DNA of 64,000 bases from the NCBI GenBank assembly GCA_043778625.1, contig JAYWFU010000052.1:1-64000 (forward strand). The letters run 5' to 3'. Below, in pieces: positions 35,801 through 42,898 of this stretch. The DNA is from JACMRI01 sp043778625. Lineage in GTDB: Bacteria; Bacteroidota; Bacteroidia; UBA4408. The position numbers and the translations under genes are program-made. The first letter of the stretch is position 1. Each line of letters begins with the position of its first letter. The notes under the pieces were generated by a model, which was not told the origin of the DNA, ran no database searches, and saw only the letters and a program-made list of their open reading frames with translations.

Positions 35801-37552
35801 ATGTACAGAACTCATACCTGCGGACAACTTACTATTGCAAATGCTAATGAAACAGTAACACTTAGTGGCTGGCTACAACGTAGCCGAGACCTTGGCGGAA
35901 TGACGTTTATTGACCTCCGCGACCGTTACGGAATTACGCAACTTGCTTTTAACATGGAAACTAATGCACAATTGTGTGAAGCTGCCCGAAAGCTTGGACG
36001 TGAGTACGTGCTGCAGATTACAGGTACTGTAAAAGAGCGTGAAAGCAAAAATGCAAAAATACTTACGGGCGATATTGAGTTAATAGTAACGGAATTAAAA
36101 GTATTAAACCAATCGGCTACACCACCCTTTACCATTGACGATGCTACCGATGGTGGCGACGAACTGCGTATGAAATATCGCTACTTAGATTTGCGCCGTA
36201 ATGCAGTGCGTAAAAACTTAGAGCTGCGCCACCGCATGGCTATTGAAACTCGTAACTATTTAGATAAATTAAGTTTTTTGGAAGTAGAAACTCCTGTACT
36301 TATAAAATCAACGCCCGAAGGCGCCCGCGATTTTGTAGTGCCAAGCCGTATGAATCAAGGCGAGTTTTATGCCTTGCCACAAAGCCCACAAACGTTTAAG
36401 CAACTACTTATGGTGGGTGGTTTTGATAGGTATTACCAAATTGTAAAATGCTTTAGAGACGAGGATTTGCGTGCCGACCGCCAACCCGAGTTTACTCAAA
36501 TAGATTGCGAAATGTGTTTTGTGGAGCAGGAAGATATTTTAAACACATTTGAAGGCTTGATTAAACATTTATTTAAAACTGTTAAAGGTATTGATATACC
36601 TACGCTTACCCGCATGACCTTTGCCAATGCTATGAAATACTATGGTAACGACAAACCCGATATTCGTTTTGATATGAAGTTTGTATACCTCAAAGGCGAA
36701 GGCACAGACCTTACGTCGGGTAAGGACTTTAAGGTATTTGATGATGCCGAAAACGTAATTGCAATTAACGCAGTAGGGGCAGCTAATTATACCCGCAAGC
36801 AAATTGACGAACTTACCGAACGGGTAAAACGCCCGCAAATAGGGGCTACAGGGCTAGTGTATGCACGTGTAACCGACCAAGGAGTTAAATCAAGCGTAGA
36901 CAAGTTTTATGATACCGATACCCTACAACACTGGGCTACTGCCACCAATGCTCAAGACGGCGACTTACTACTGATACTTGCAGGCACACTACATAAAACC
37001 CGCAAAGCCATGGCAGAACTGCGCTTAGAGATGGGCACACGCCTAGGTTTACGTAACCCTGATACGTTTGCAGCGCACTGGGTAGTGGATTTTCCGATGT
37101 TAGAATGGGACGAAGAAACTAGCCGTTATCACGCTATGCACCACCCGTTTACAAGCCCTAAACTAGAGGATATTCACTTATTAAACAGCAACGCTGGTGC
37201 GGCACGTGCCAATGCGTATGATATGGTAATAAACGGAGTAGAAGTAGGTGGAGGCTCAATACGCATACACGACGCTGCATTGCAAGCACAAGTGTTTGGT
37301 TTACTTGGTTTTACTAAAGAGCAAGCCGAGTATCAATTTGGATTTTTGATGAATGCCTTTAAATACGGCGCACCACCACACGGCGGTATTGCTTTTGGTT
37401 TTGATAGATTATGCTCATTATTTGGCGGTAGCGAAACTATACGTGATTATATTGCTTTTCCTAAAAACAATTCAGGGCGAGATATTATGATAGACGCACC
37501 AAGTCTAATAAGCCCAGAGCAAATGACTGAGTTGGGTATAGCGAGTAAATAA
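35801..37552 (+). CDS. aspS: Aspartyl-tRNA synthetase
   Basis: The 583-residue protein is a complete bacterial AspRS. It has an OB-fold anticodon domain (VTLSGWLQRSRDLGGMTFID), class II motif 1 near LEVETPVLIKSTPEGARDF, and motif 2 FRDEDLRADRQPEFTQID. The bacterial GAD insert lies about 300-420, and motif 3 is GGIAFGFDRL. The CPF sequence LPQSPQTFKQLLMVGGFDR is clear. It charges tRNA-Asp with aspartate. It is followed by a large hairpin shared with the convergent permease gene. Confidence 0.98.
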   Translation: MYRTHTCGQLTIANANETVTLSGWLQRSRDLGGMTFIDLRDRYGITQLAFNMETNAQLCEAARKLGREYVLQITGTVKERESKNAKILTGDIELIVTELKVLNQSATPPFTIDDATDGGDELRMKYRYLDLRRNAVRKNLELRHRMAIETRNYLDKLSFLEVETPVLIKSTPEGARDFVVPSRMNQGEFYALPQSPQTFKQLLMVGGFDRYYQIVKCFRDEDLRADRQPEFTQIDCEMCFVEQEDILNTFEGLIKHLFKTVKGIDIPTLTRMTFANAMKYYGNDKPDIRFDMKFVYLKGEGTDLTSGKDFKVFDDAENVIAINAVGAANYTRKQIDELTERVKRPQIGATGLVYARVTDQGVKSSVDKFYDTDTLQHWATATNAQDGDLLLILAGTLHKTRKAMAELRLEMGTRLGLRNPDTFAAHWVVDFPMLEWDEETSRYHAMHHPFTSPKLEDIHLLNSNAGAARANAYDMVINGVEVGGGSIRIHDAALQAQVFGLLGFTKEQAEYQFGFLMNAFKYGAPPHGGIAFGFDRLCSLFGGSETIRDYIAFPKNNSGRDIMIDAPSLISPEQMTELGIASK

Positions 37553-37566
37553 TTAAAGAAAATAAC

Positions 37567-37620
37567 ACAACAAATTCGGCCTTGCTTTGTGTTATCACAA
37601 AGCAAGGCCGAATTTGTTGT
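37567..37620. terminator. Perfect 25-bp inverted repeat between convergent aspS and the AI-2E family gene
   Basis: Left arm 37567-37591 and right arm 37596-37620 are exact reverse complements with a TTAT loop. The core is AAATTCGGCCTTGCTTTGTG. It lies 14 bases after aspS and 40 bases before the end of the opposing gene, so it probably ends transcription from both sides. It lacks a long T tract and its arms are unusually long. Confidence 0.8.
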
Positions 37621-37659
37621 TTACTATTAATTGTTGTAACCACTATTAAATTACACTAA

Positions 37660-38754
37660 TTATTTATAGTGTTTTTTTAATTTTATTTTAGCTACTGTAG
37701 TAGTTGGCAAGGTATCGCCCAGTAATAACCCCCATGGTTTTAAAGAGGGTACATGCTCGCATATTACTTTAATGATAGCAGTAAGTGGTATGGATAAAAA
37801 CATACCCGCTACACCCCACAAAGCACTTCCACAAAGCACTACTATGATAGCTGCCAAAGCATTAATTTTTACTTTAGAGGCTACTATCTTAGGCGAAATA
37901 TAATGATTATCAATAAACTGAATTACAACATATACCAATAGCACTAATACAAAATAAGTGCTAGTAGATTTGGTAGTGATAGCCACAATAGCAGGTAATG
38001 CCACCGCTACTATTCCACCAATGTAAGGGATAACATTTAACAATGCACCTATTATTCCAAGTATTATAGCGTAATCAATACCAATAATTAATAAGCCTAC
38101 TGAATTAAGAATAGCAATAATAAAGGCTTCGATTAATAAGCCAAGTAAGTATTTTTGAATAATTAATTTCGTTTTTGTTAATACTTGATTAACAGCTACT
38201 AAGTGATTAGCACCAAACAGTTGACGAATAAAGTCGAGTAATAATGGTTTGTAATACAAAAACATAACTACGTATACCGGTATTAATGCTAATACAAACA
38301 TACCATGCCCCATTGAGGATACCGCAGCACCAATATATGATTTACCCGTATTAATTATTGCAATTTTAGCATCAGCTAAGAGTACATTAATTTTAATAGT
38401 ACTAATGTTAAAATAAGTTGATGCCCAAGTAACAGAAAGTTTGCCAGCCTCATAAAATTTATCAACTAATAATGGATAAGTTTCTGACAACATACTTAAC
38501 TGCGATGAAATAAAAATTAGTAGTGCCATTGTAAGCAGCAATACGATGCTAATTGCAAGTACAATGGCTACTGTATGATTAGTTTTTTTTGCTACTAAAA
38601 AATTAACAATAGGATTAAGTGCTATGGCAATAATTACAGAATATACTATTGGTAAAATAATAGCTTGCACCATGTAAAGCATAGTTACTAAAGCTAATAC
38701 CCCTATAAAAATTAACGCTAATTTACTAGAGATGCGAGTGGTAGTATTGGTCAT
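37660..38754 (-). CDS. AI-2E family transporter (YdgG/PerM-type membrane protein)
   Basis: The 364-residue protein has eight predicted TM segments and the family block GIIGALLNVIPYIGGIVAVALPAIVA, seen here as LLNVIPYIGG then a Pro-rich turn, plus FIDNHYISPKIVASKVKINAL and GVAGMFLSIPLTAIIKVI. Members export small molecules or, in some species, sodium ions; transport of autoinducer-2 is only one proposal. It is the last gene of the ten-gene stress-type run, 7 bases after the small membrane peptide gene. Its strand is opposite to aspS. Confidence 0.87.
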   Translation of the reverse strand: MTNTTTRISSKLALIFIGVLALVTMLYMVQAIILPIVYSVIIAIALNPIVNFLVAKKTNHTVAIVLAISIVLLLTMALLIFISSQLSMLSETYPLLVDKFYEAGKLSVTWASTYFNISTIKINVLLADAKIAIINTGKSYIGAAVSSMGHGMFVLALIPVYVVMFLYYKPLLLDFIRQLFGANHLVAVNQVLTKTKLIIQKYLLGLLIEAFIIAILNSVGLLIIGIDYAIILGIIGALLNVIPYIGGIVAVALPAIVAITTKSTSTYFVLVLLVYVVIQFIDNHYISPKIVASKVKINALAAIIVVLCGSALWGVAGMFLSIPLTAIIKVICEHVPSLKPWGLLLGDTLPTTTVAKIKLKKHYK

Positions 38755-38761
38755 TGTTGTG

Positions 38762-38935
38762 TTATTAGTTCCTTATAATTAGCGTATTACCGTTAGTAGC
38801 TTTTTTAACTATTTTTAATTTAAAAACAGGTTGGTAGGTTGTTTGTTTAACTGTTAGTGGTTGAATACTAATTTTACTCAATACGAGCAATGCAGCAATA
38901 CTTCCCATTAATATAATAATCAAAATTAGTTTCAT
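38762..38935 (-). CDS. Small single-pass membrane protein (57 residues)
   Basis: ATG at 38935 overlaps the TAA of the upstream gene by one base (TAATG). It encodes 57 residues with one N-terminal hydrophobic helix (LILIIILMGSIAALLVL), and the remainder is basic and rich in Thr and Lys. It ends 7 bases before the AI-2E family gene. I do not recognise a family. The tight coupling on both sides argues that it is a real gene of the operon, perhaps a small partner of the permease. Confidence 0.65.
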
Positions 38936-39318
38936 TACGGCTGTTTGGGTTGAAAATTATCTTTAATAAAATTTGCCAGTACTGATTTAATATCCGTGGC
39001 ATTTTTGGATACAATACTGGAAATACCCGTTTGTAACAACACACCTAATAGTTGCTTTATGGGGTTGTGGGTACTGCCTACCACAATACTTTTGGCTACG
39101 TAACCCGTGGCATAGCTTAATACGGCATTTATAACATTGCCTTTAAAATTAGGTGGGGCTAAAATATTTTTAATAGTAGTTGTTATTAAGTTAAGCTGTT
39201 TTAAATTATCATAGGTTATGGTAAGTTGCTCTTTTAATAAAAGTTCTTCGTTAGTTTGATTAGCAGTAAGCACTGCGATACGTGCATTTAACTGGGTTAG
39301 ATTAGTTATGGTTTCCAT
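38935..39318 (-). CDS. Small soluble protein of unknown function in the stress operon
   Basis: The 127-residue protein has an N-terminal coiled-coil region (about 1-45: METITNLTQLNARIAVL, NEELLLKEQL) and a C-terminal half with small hydrophobic helices (VINAVLSYATGYVAKSIVVG). No signal peptide or family is recognised. It lies one base after the holin-like protein gene and overlaps the next gene, so it belongs to the operon. Bacteroidota stress operons often have an amphipathic protein of this size here; a membrane-associated role is possible. Confidence 0.65.
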   Translation of the reverse strand: METITNLTQLNARIAVLTANQTNEELLLKEQLTITYDNLKQLNLITTTIKNILAPPNFKGNVINAVLSYATGYVAKSIVVGSTHNPIKQLLGVLLQTGISSIVSKNATDIKSVLANFIKDNFQPKQP

Positions 39319-39319
39319 G

Positions 39320-39661
39320 CTAGTTTAAGCTATTGTAAATAATACTATTGGTTATACGATTTTGGATAGTTGTGCGCATAAATAAATACACAATTAAACC
39401 CGCAATTAAATACACTACCGAAACTGCAAAAAACCCATAATACACTTTGCCCAATACATCACCTAACCAAAGTGATGCACCAATAGTTATTAAAATTACA
39501 AATAGAGCCGCTATTATAAAAAGTAGGGTGCTAAACATAAGGTTGCCCACAAGGTGTGCCGACTTATGTATGGCTTTGAGCTTGATTAGTTCAATGCTCG
39601 TTTTACCGTATTTTTCAGCTCTTTCGAGTAGTGGTTCTATTTGTAATAAATTGGGTTCCAT
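39320..39661 (-). CDS. Phage holin superfamily-type small membrane protein
   Basis: The 113-residue protein has an N-terminal amphipathic segment (LLQIEPLLERAEKYGKTSIEL) and two TM helices (NLMFSTLLFIIAALFVIL and YYGFFAVSVVYLIAGLIVYL). This fits the Holin-X/DUF-type family common in cell-envelope stress operons rather than a lytic phage holin. No phage genes are near. It sits between YtxH and the soluble unknown. Its exact role is unknown. Confidence 0.78.
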   Translation of the reverse strand: MEPNLLQIEPLLERAEKYGKTSIELIKLKAIHKSAHLVGNLMFSTLLFIIAALFVILITIGASLWLGDVLGKVYYGFFAVSVVYLIAGLIVYLFMRTTIQNRITNSIIYNSLN

Positions 39662-39706
39662 GGTTTTGCTAATTAATGGGATAATATAATTTTTTGGGTA
39701 ATTGAA

Positions 39707-39985
39707 TTAACTCAATTGAGTTTTTATGTCATTAGTTACGTCGTGCATTGTTTGCTTGCCTTTGGCATACATATCAGTAGCTTCGGTATTAGCCGCTTTA
39801 AATTTTTGCGTAAATTGGGTTATTATATCTTCCAATTTTTCTTTTAATTCATCGGTAGAGTCATTGGCTTTAGTAGCTAATTTTTTGCGAGTTTCCGAGC
39901 CTTTATCTGGAGCAAATAATATTCCTAATAATGCTCCTGCGGCTGCCCCAGCCAATACTCCTATTAATACATTTGATTTGTTCAT
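39707..39985 (-). CDS. YtxH domain protein
   Basis: The 92-residue protein has the YtxH pattern: a short N-terminal TM with GVLAGAAAGALLGILFAPDKGSETR, split as VLAGAAAGALLGILFAP then DKGSETRKKL. A long amphipathic helix of charged repeats follows. YtxH proteins are general-stress membrane proteins of unknown mechanism and are found in many stress operons. It is 45 bases from the next gene of the run. Confidence 0.92.
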   Translation of the reverse strand: MNKSNVLIGVLAGAAAGALLGILFAPDKGSETRKKLATKANDSTDELKEKLEDIITQFTQKFKAANTEATDMYAKGKQTMHDVTNDIKTQLS

Positions 39986-40034
39986 GATTTCTATTTTTTT
40001 AAGGTTAAGTTTATAAATGATTGCTTGATTAAAT

Positions 40035-40190
40035 TTAGAGGATTTTACGTCCTTGTATTACTCTTAATATTACCGATATAAGTGCAATTACAAGCAGCAC
40101 ATGTATTAACCCTCCTAGGTTGTAGCCAATAAAGCCTATTGCCCAGCCAATAATTAATAGTATTGCCAAAGTATAGAGTAAGTTTCCCAT
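40035..40190 (-). CDS. lmo0937-type small membrane protein (51 residues)
   Basis: A 51-residue reading frame starts at ATG 40190. It has two TM segments: LLYTLAILLIIGWAIGFIGY and LIHVLLVIALISVILRVIQG. This matches the lmo0937 / YtxH-associated small membrane family found in stress operons of Firmicutes and Bacteroidota. It is too short for many ORF callers. It lies between the outer-membrane barrel gene and ytxH, all on the same strand, with no terminator visible between. Confidence 0.85.
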   Translation of the reverse strand: MGNLLYTLAILLIIGWAIGFIGYNLGGLIHVLLVIALISVILRVIQGRKIL

Positions 40191-40213
40191 AATAACAGTG
40201 TGTTTGTATTATT

Positions 40214-40792
40214 TTAAAGATGTAGTGCTAAACCAATTGAAGAAACACCTGTAGATAAATCGAGGAAAATACCTGCTTTATTGGTAATATGATATTCGGC
40301 ACCCACGTGCGCATCAAGGTATAATGGATTGTAATTGTTATAGAGATTTCTGTTACCCGCATAATCATTTTCCCACACTACTCGTTTGTAAACAAAACCT
40401 AACGAAGCTGCAGCATAAAAATCCCACTTAGCGCCCGCTTCCAATAGTCTATCAAAATAATACGTACCCTTTACACCAATAGGTATATAAGTGGAACGAT
40501 AACTATATGACCTATACGACGGATCGTAATATGGTTTGTTAGGATTACCCCAATAATAATTACTACGACTACTATAAATACTAATAAATGGCGCCAGTGT
40601 TAAATCTTTAGCAACATCAAACTCATAATTAATTGTTAGTGGTAATGAATTAGCTGCGTAACCATAGTAGCCCGTACCAATCCCTATGTTTAGTGTATTA
40701 CCATGTTTTTCGCTCGTTTTTACTTCCTGTGCTATACTGCTGTTAGTTGCCACTATTAATAATACAACTACTGTGTTTATTATTGTTTTCAT
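40214..40792 (-). CDS. Outer-membrane beta-barrel protein
   Basis: The 192-residue protein has a signal peptide (MKTIINTVVVLLIVATNSSIAQ). Alternating aromatic strands follow: LNIGIGTGYYGYAANSLPL, YYWGNPNKPYYDPSYRSYSY, YIPIGVKGTYYFDRLLEAGAKW and YHITNKAGIFLDLSTGVSS. This is the pattern of small porin-like or PorT-like barrels. It ends in SIGLALHL without a terminal aromatic, which is slightly unusual. It is in the middle of the stress operon. Confidence 0.8.
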   Translation of the reverse strand: MKTIINTVVVLLIVATNSSIAQEVKTSEKHGNTLNIGIGTGYYGYAANSLPLTINYEFDVAKDLTLAPFISIYSSRSNYYWGNPNKPYYDPSYRSYSYRSTYIPIGVKGTYYFDRLLEAGAKWDFYAAASLGFVYKRVVWENDYAGNRNLYNNYNPLYLDAHVGAEYHITNKAGIFLDLSTGVSSIGLALHL

Positions 40793-40815
40793 AATTTTAA
40801 TTTAATTAGTATTAC

Positions 40816-41466
40816 TTATTTATATAATTTATAACCTACTGTTGCTTGATACCACACGTTTTTATAACGAGGAGTGGTAGATGTGCCATCGCCAGCATTA
40901 GTTTGTAAATCCCAGTTGGCACGTGCGCTAATAATAAAATGTTTCATATTAATATCAATACCACATACTGCACTAAAAATGTTTTTGCGAATATTGTCTT
41001 GCTTAAACTCTTGTTCTTGCTGATAGCTTACTAGGGAACTAGAAAACACATCTTTTTGATTTATTAAGTACGAAAACTGTGGCCCAGCAAGTAATGTAAT
41101 AAATTCGCTTGGTTTTAATAAAAATTGTACTGGTATGTCAACGTAAGTGGTTGTTCTCGAAAAATCGTACTTACTACCAAGTATACTACCATTGCCCTTA
41201 AAGCCCTTTTGCGATAACAATATTTCTGGCTGCAAGCCAATATACTTGTCTATTGGTATAGCTACTAAAGCACCTGCTACAAAACCTACTTTAGCATCAG
41301 TATTAAACTGCTCGCCTTTGGCATCGTATACGTTTGAGTAATTTAAACCTCCTCTAAAACCAAGTTGAAGTTTTTCTCTGTTATCTATATCGTCAGTACT
41401 GCTCTGTGCCACCACTACCGTAGTAGTTATTGTAAATAATGCGGCAATTATTGTTAATGTTTTCAT
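40816..41466 (-). CDS. Outer-membrane beta-barrel protein (PorT-like)
   Basis: The 216-residue protein has a signal peptide (IIAALFTITTTVVVAQ) and the OMP_b-brl pattern: GFRGGLNYSNVY, KVGFVAGALVAIPIDKYIG, LQPEILLSQKGFKG, YVDIPVQFLLK and LLAGPQFSYLI. It ends with YQATVGYKLYK. These proteins sit in the outer membrane, usually with unknown function. It lies 40 bases downstream of the lipoprotein gene and 23 bases before the second barrel gene. Confidence 0.87.
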   Translation of the reverse strand: MKTLTIIAALFTITTTVVVAQSSTDDIDNREKLQLGFRGGLNYSNVYDAKGEQFNTDAKVGFVAGALVAIPIDKYIGLQPEILLSQKGFKGNGSILGSKYDFSRTTTYVDIPVQFLLKPSEFITLLAGPQFSYLINQKDVFSSSLVSYQQEQEFKQDNIRKNIFSAVCGIDINMKHFIISARANWDLQTNAGDGTSTTPRYKNVWYQATVGYKLYK

Positions 41467-41506
41467 AATTTTTAGTTGTTTTTAGTTATTAATTTATTTG
41501 TTGATA

Positions 41507-41968
41507 TTATTTAGCATTATTAACATTTATGTCTTTTATTGCTGTTCCTAGTTCGTCCATATCATGGTTAAACTCACGCTTAAACGATTCCCACTTGTCC
41601 TTACCCTCAGCTTTGTATTCGTCCATACGTTTTTTAGCAGTAGTATTTTTTTCTTCTAATGCTTCAATTTTTTTAGTGTACTCGGCTTTTACTTCTTTTT
41701 TCTCGGCTTTAATTCTAGCTTTCAAATCTGTGATGAGTTTATTGTTACTCTCAATTTTTTCTTGTGTTGTTGCTCTATAAATAGCAATATCAGCTTCATA
41801 TTCTTGGTTAGCATCAACTAAAGCAACAGTTGCGTCTTTTACTTCTTCGTTAGCTTCGGCTACATTTTCTTTAGCTTCCTTTACTTTTTGTTCAGCGCTA
41901 CTGCAGCCTGTAGTAATTAGTGTAGCGGTTAGTATAACTGATGCTAGGCTTAGGGTTGAGTTTTTCAT
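41507..41968 (-). CDS. Coiled-coil lipoprotein
   Basis: The 153-residue protein has a lipobox (LITTGCSS) with lipidated Cys22. About 110 residues of strongly charged coiled coil follow, with repeated KEAKENVAEANEE and KAEKKEVKAEYTKKIEALEEK patterns. It is probably anchored to the inner face of the outer membrane and may link it to peptidoglycan or shape the periplasm. This is inferred from form only. It is the second gene of the run after CsbD. Confidence 0.75.
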   Translation of the reverse strand: MKNSTLSLASVILTATLITTGCSSAEQKVKEAKENVAEANEEVKDATVALVDANQEYEADIAIYRATTQEKIESNNKLITDLKARIKAEKKEVKAEYTKKIEALEEKNTTAKKRMDEYKAEGKDKWESFKREFNHDMDELGTAIKDINVNNAK

Positions 41969-42014
41969 AGTTTTAATTTTTTGTTAAATTGGTAATACGT
42001 TACTTGTTAAGTGT

Positions 42015-42203
42015 TTATAAGGCAGCTATTATTGAGTGTAACTCCTCTTTTGTTTTTCCTAATTTCACTTGCAATCTTCCTATCATTTCGTCTTGCTTGC
42101 CTTCAATTAGTAATACATCGCTATCTGTTAATAATGCAAATTGTTGTTTTAACTTGCCTTTTGTTTCATTCCAATTTCCTTTTAATTCGGTTAAATTTTT
42201 CAT
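42015..42203 (-). CDS. CsbD family general-stress protein
   Basis: The 62-residue protein fits the CsbD pattern: LKGNWNETKGKLKQQFALLTDSDV and EGKQDEMIGRLQVKLGKTKEE, shortened here to the two hallmark blocks. CsbD proteins are small, hydrophilic and strongly induced by stress in many bacteria; the mechanism is unknown. It is the first gene of the ten-gene leftward run. The spacer upstream holds only AT-rich sequence and one imperfect promoter-like CACATTTG. Confidence 0.92.
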   Translation of the reverse strand: MKNLTELKGNWNETKGKLKQQFALLTDSDVLLIEGKQDEMIGRLQVKLGKTKEELHSIIAAL

Positions 42204-42401
42204 ATTATCTAATTTTAGTTTGTGTTATTATTACACTACAAATGTGCGTCTATCAAAGGTTAAAAGTGTTACACAAGTTATACTATAAGTTATATCATTC
42301 ACACATTGCATTATTAGTTAATTGATATGCTAATTAAGTAACAAACCTTTTAAGGTGTTGATTTCATTACGTTTTAACACCTATCAAGCACTAAAATAAG
42401 C

Positions 42402-42436
42402 GCAAAAAAAAGCATCGTACTTAATGTACGATGCTT
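42402..42436 (-). terminator. Rho-independent terminator after the response-regulator gene
   Basis: An 11-bp perfect stem, AAGCATCGTAC and GTACGATGCTT, has a 5-base loop. Read leftward it is followed by TTTTTTTT. It separates the AraC/kinase/regulator unit from the CsbD-led run. Confidence 0.93.
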
Positions 42437-42463
42437 AATTAAAAGAAAATAAGAGGCTTAAAA

Positions 42464-42898
42464 TCACATTCTATCCATATACCAGTTTAATTGTTTTTGC
42501 ATTTTTTTAATTTTAAAAATAGTAGTTATGTTTTTTTGTAATCGCACAAAAGCAGTTTCGCTTTTAACCACGTAATCAAACGCATTGTGATGCATACAAT
42601 TAATAGCCACTTCTATTTTATCTTGCGACGATAGCATAATAACAGGTGTGTCTACATTAAACTCTTTTATTTTATCTAATGTTTGTAAGCCATTCATTGC
42701 ATTTTTATCAATACCATCTAAATGATAATCTAATATTATAACATCAGGGTTTTGCGCTAATTCTTTTATGCATAATTCGCCAGTAGCAAAAGTTTTAATG
42801 TCAAAATTAGCATGCTGGAGAAATTCTATTTCTAACGATTTTAAAAGTAGTGCATCATCATCTACCAAAAATAATTTTATTAGGCTGGCATCGTTCAT
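42464..42898 (-). CDS. Stand-alone receiver-domain response regulator
   Basis: The 144-residue protein is a single receiver: LFLVDDDALLL with the acidic pair, Asp in VIILDYHLDGID, Ser in VIMLSSQD and Lys in DYVVKSETAF. No output domain is present, so it probably works by protein contact. The ATG overlaps the TGA of the kinase gene (ATGA), so it is made together with it. It is the last gene before the terminator. Confidence 0.93.
   Translation of the reverse strand: MNDASLIKLFLVDDDALLLKSLEIEFLQHANFDIKTFATGELCIKELAQNPDVIILDYHLDGIDKNAMNGLQTLDKIKEFNVDTPVIMLSSQDKIEVAINCMHHNAFDYVVKSETAFVRLQKNITTIFKIKKMQKQLNWYMDRM

Noticed and set aside
39320..39661. Prophage remnant signalled by a holin-like gene
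   Set aside because: No endolysin, structural or integrase genes nearby; holin-like proteins of this type are regular members of stress operons.
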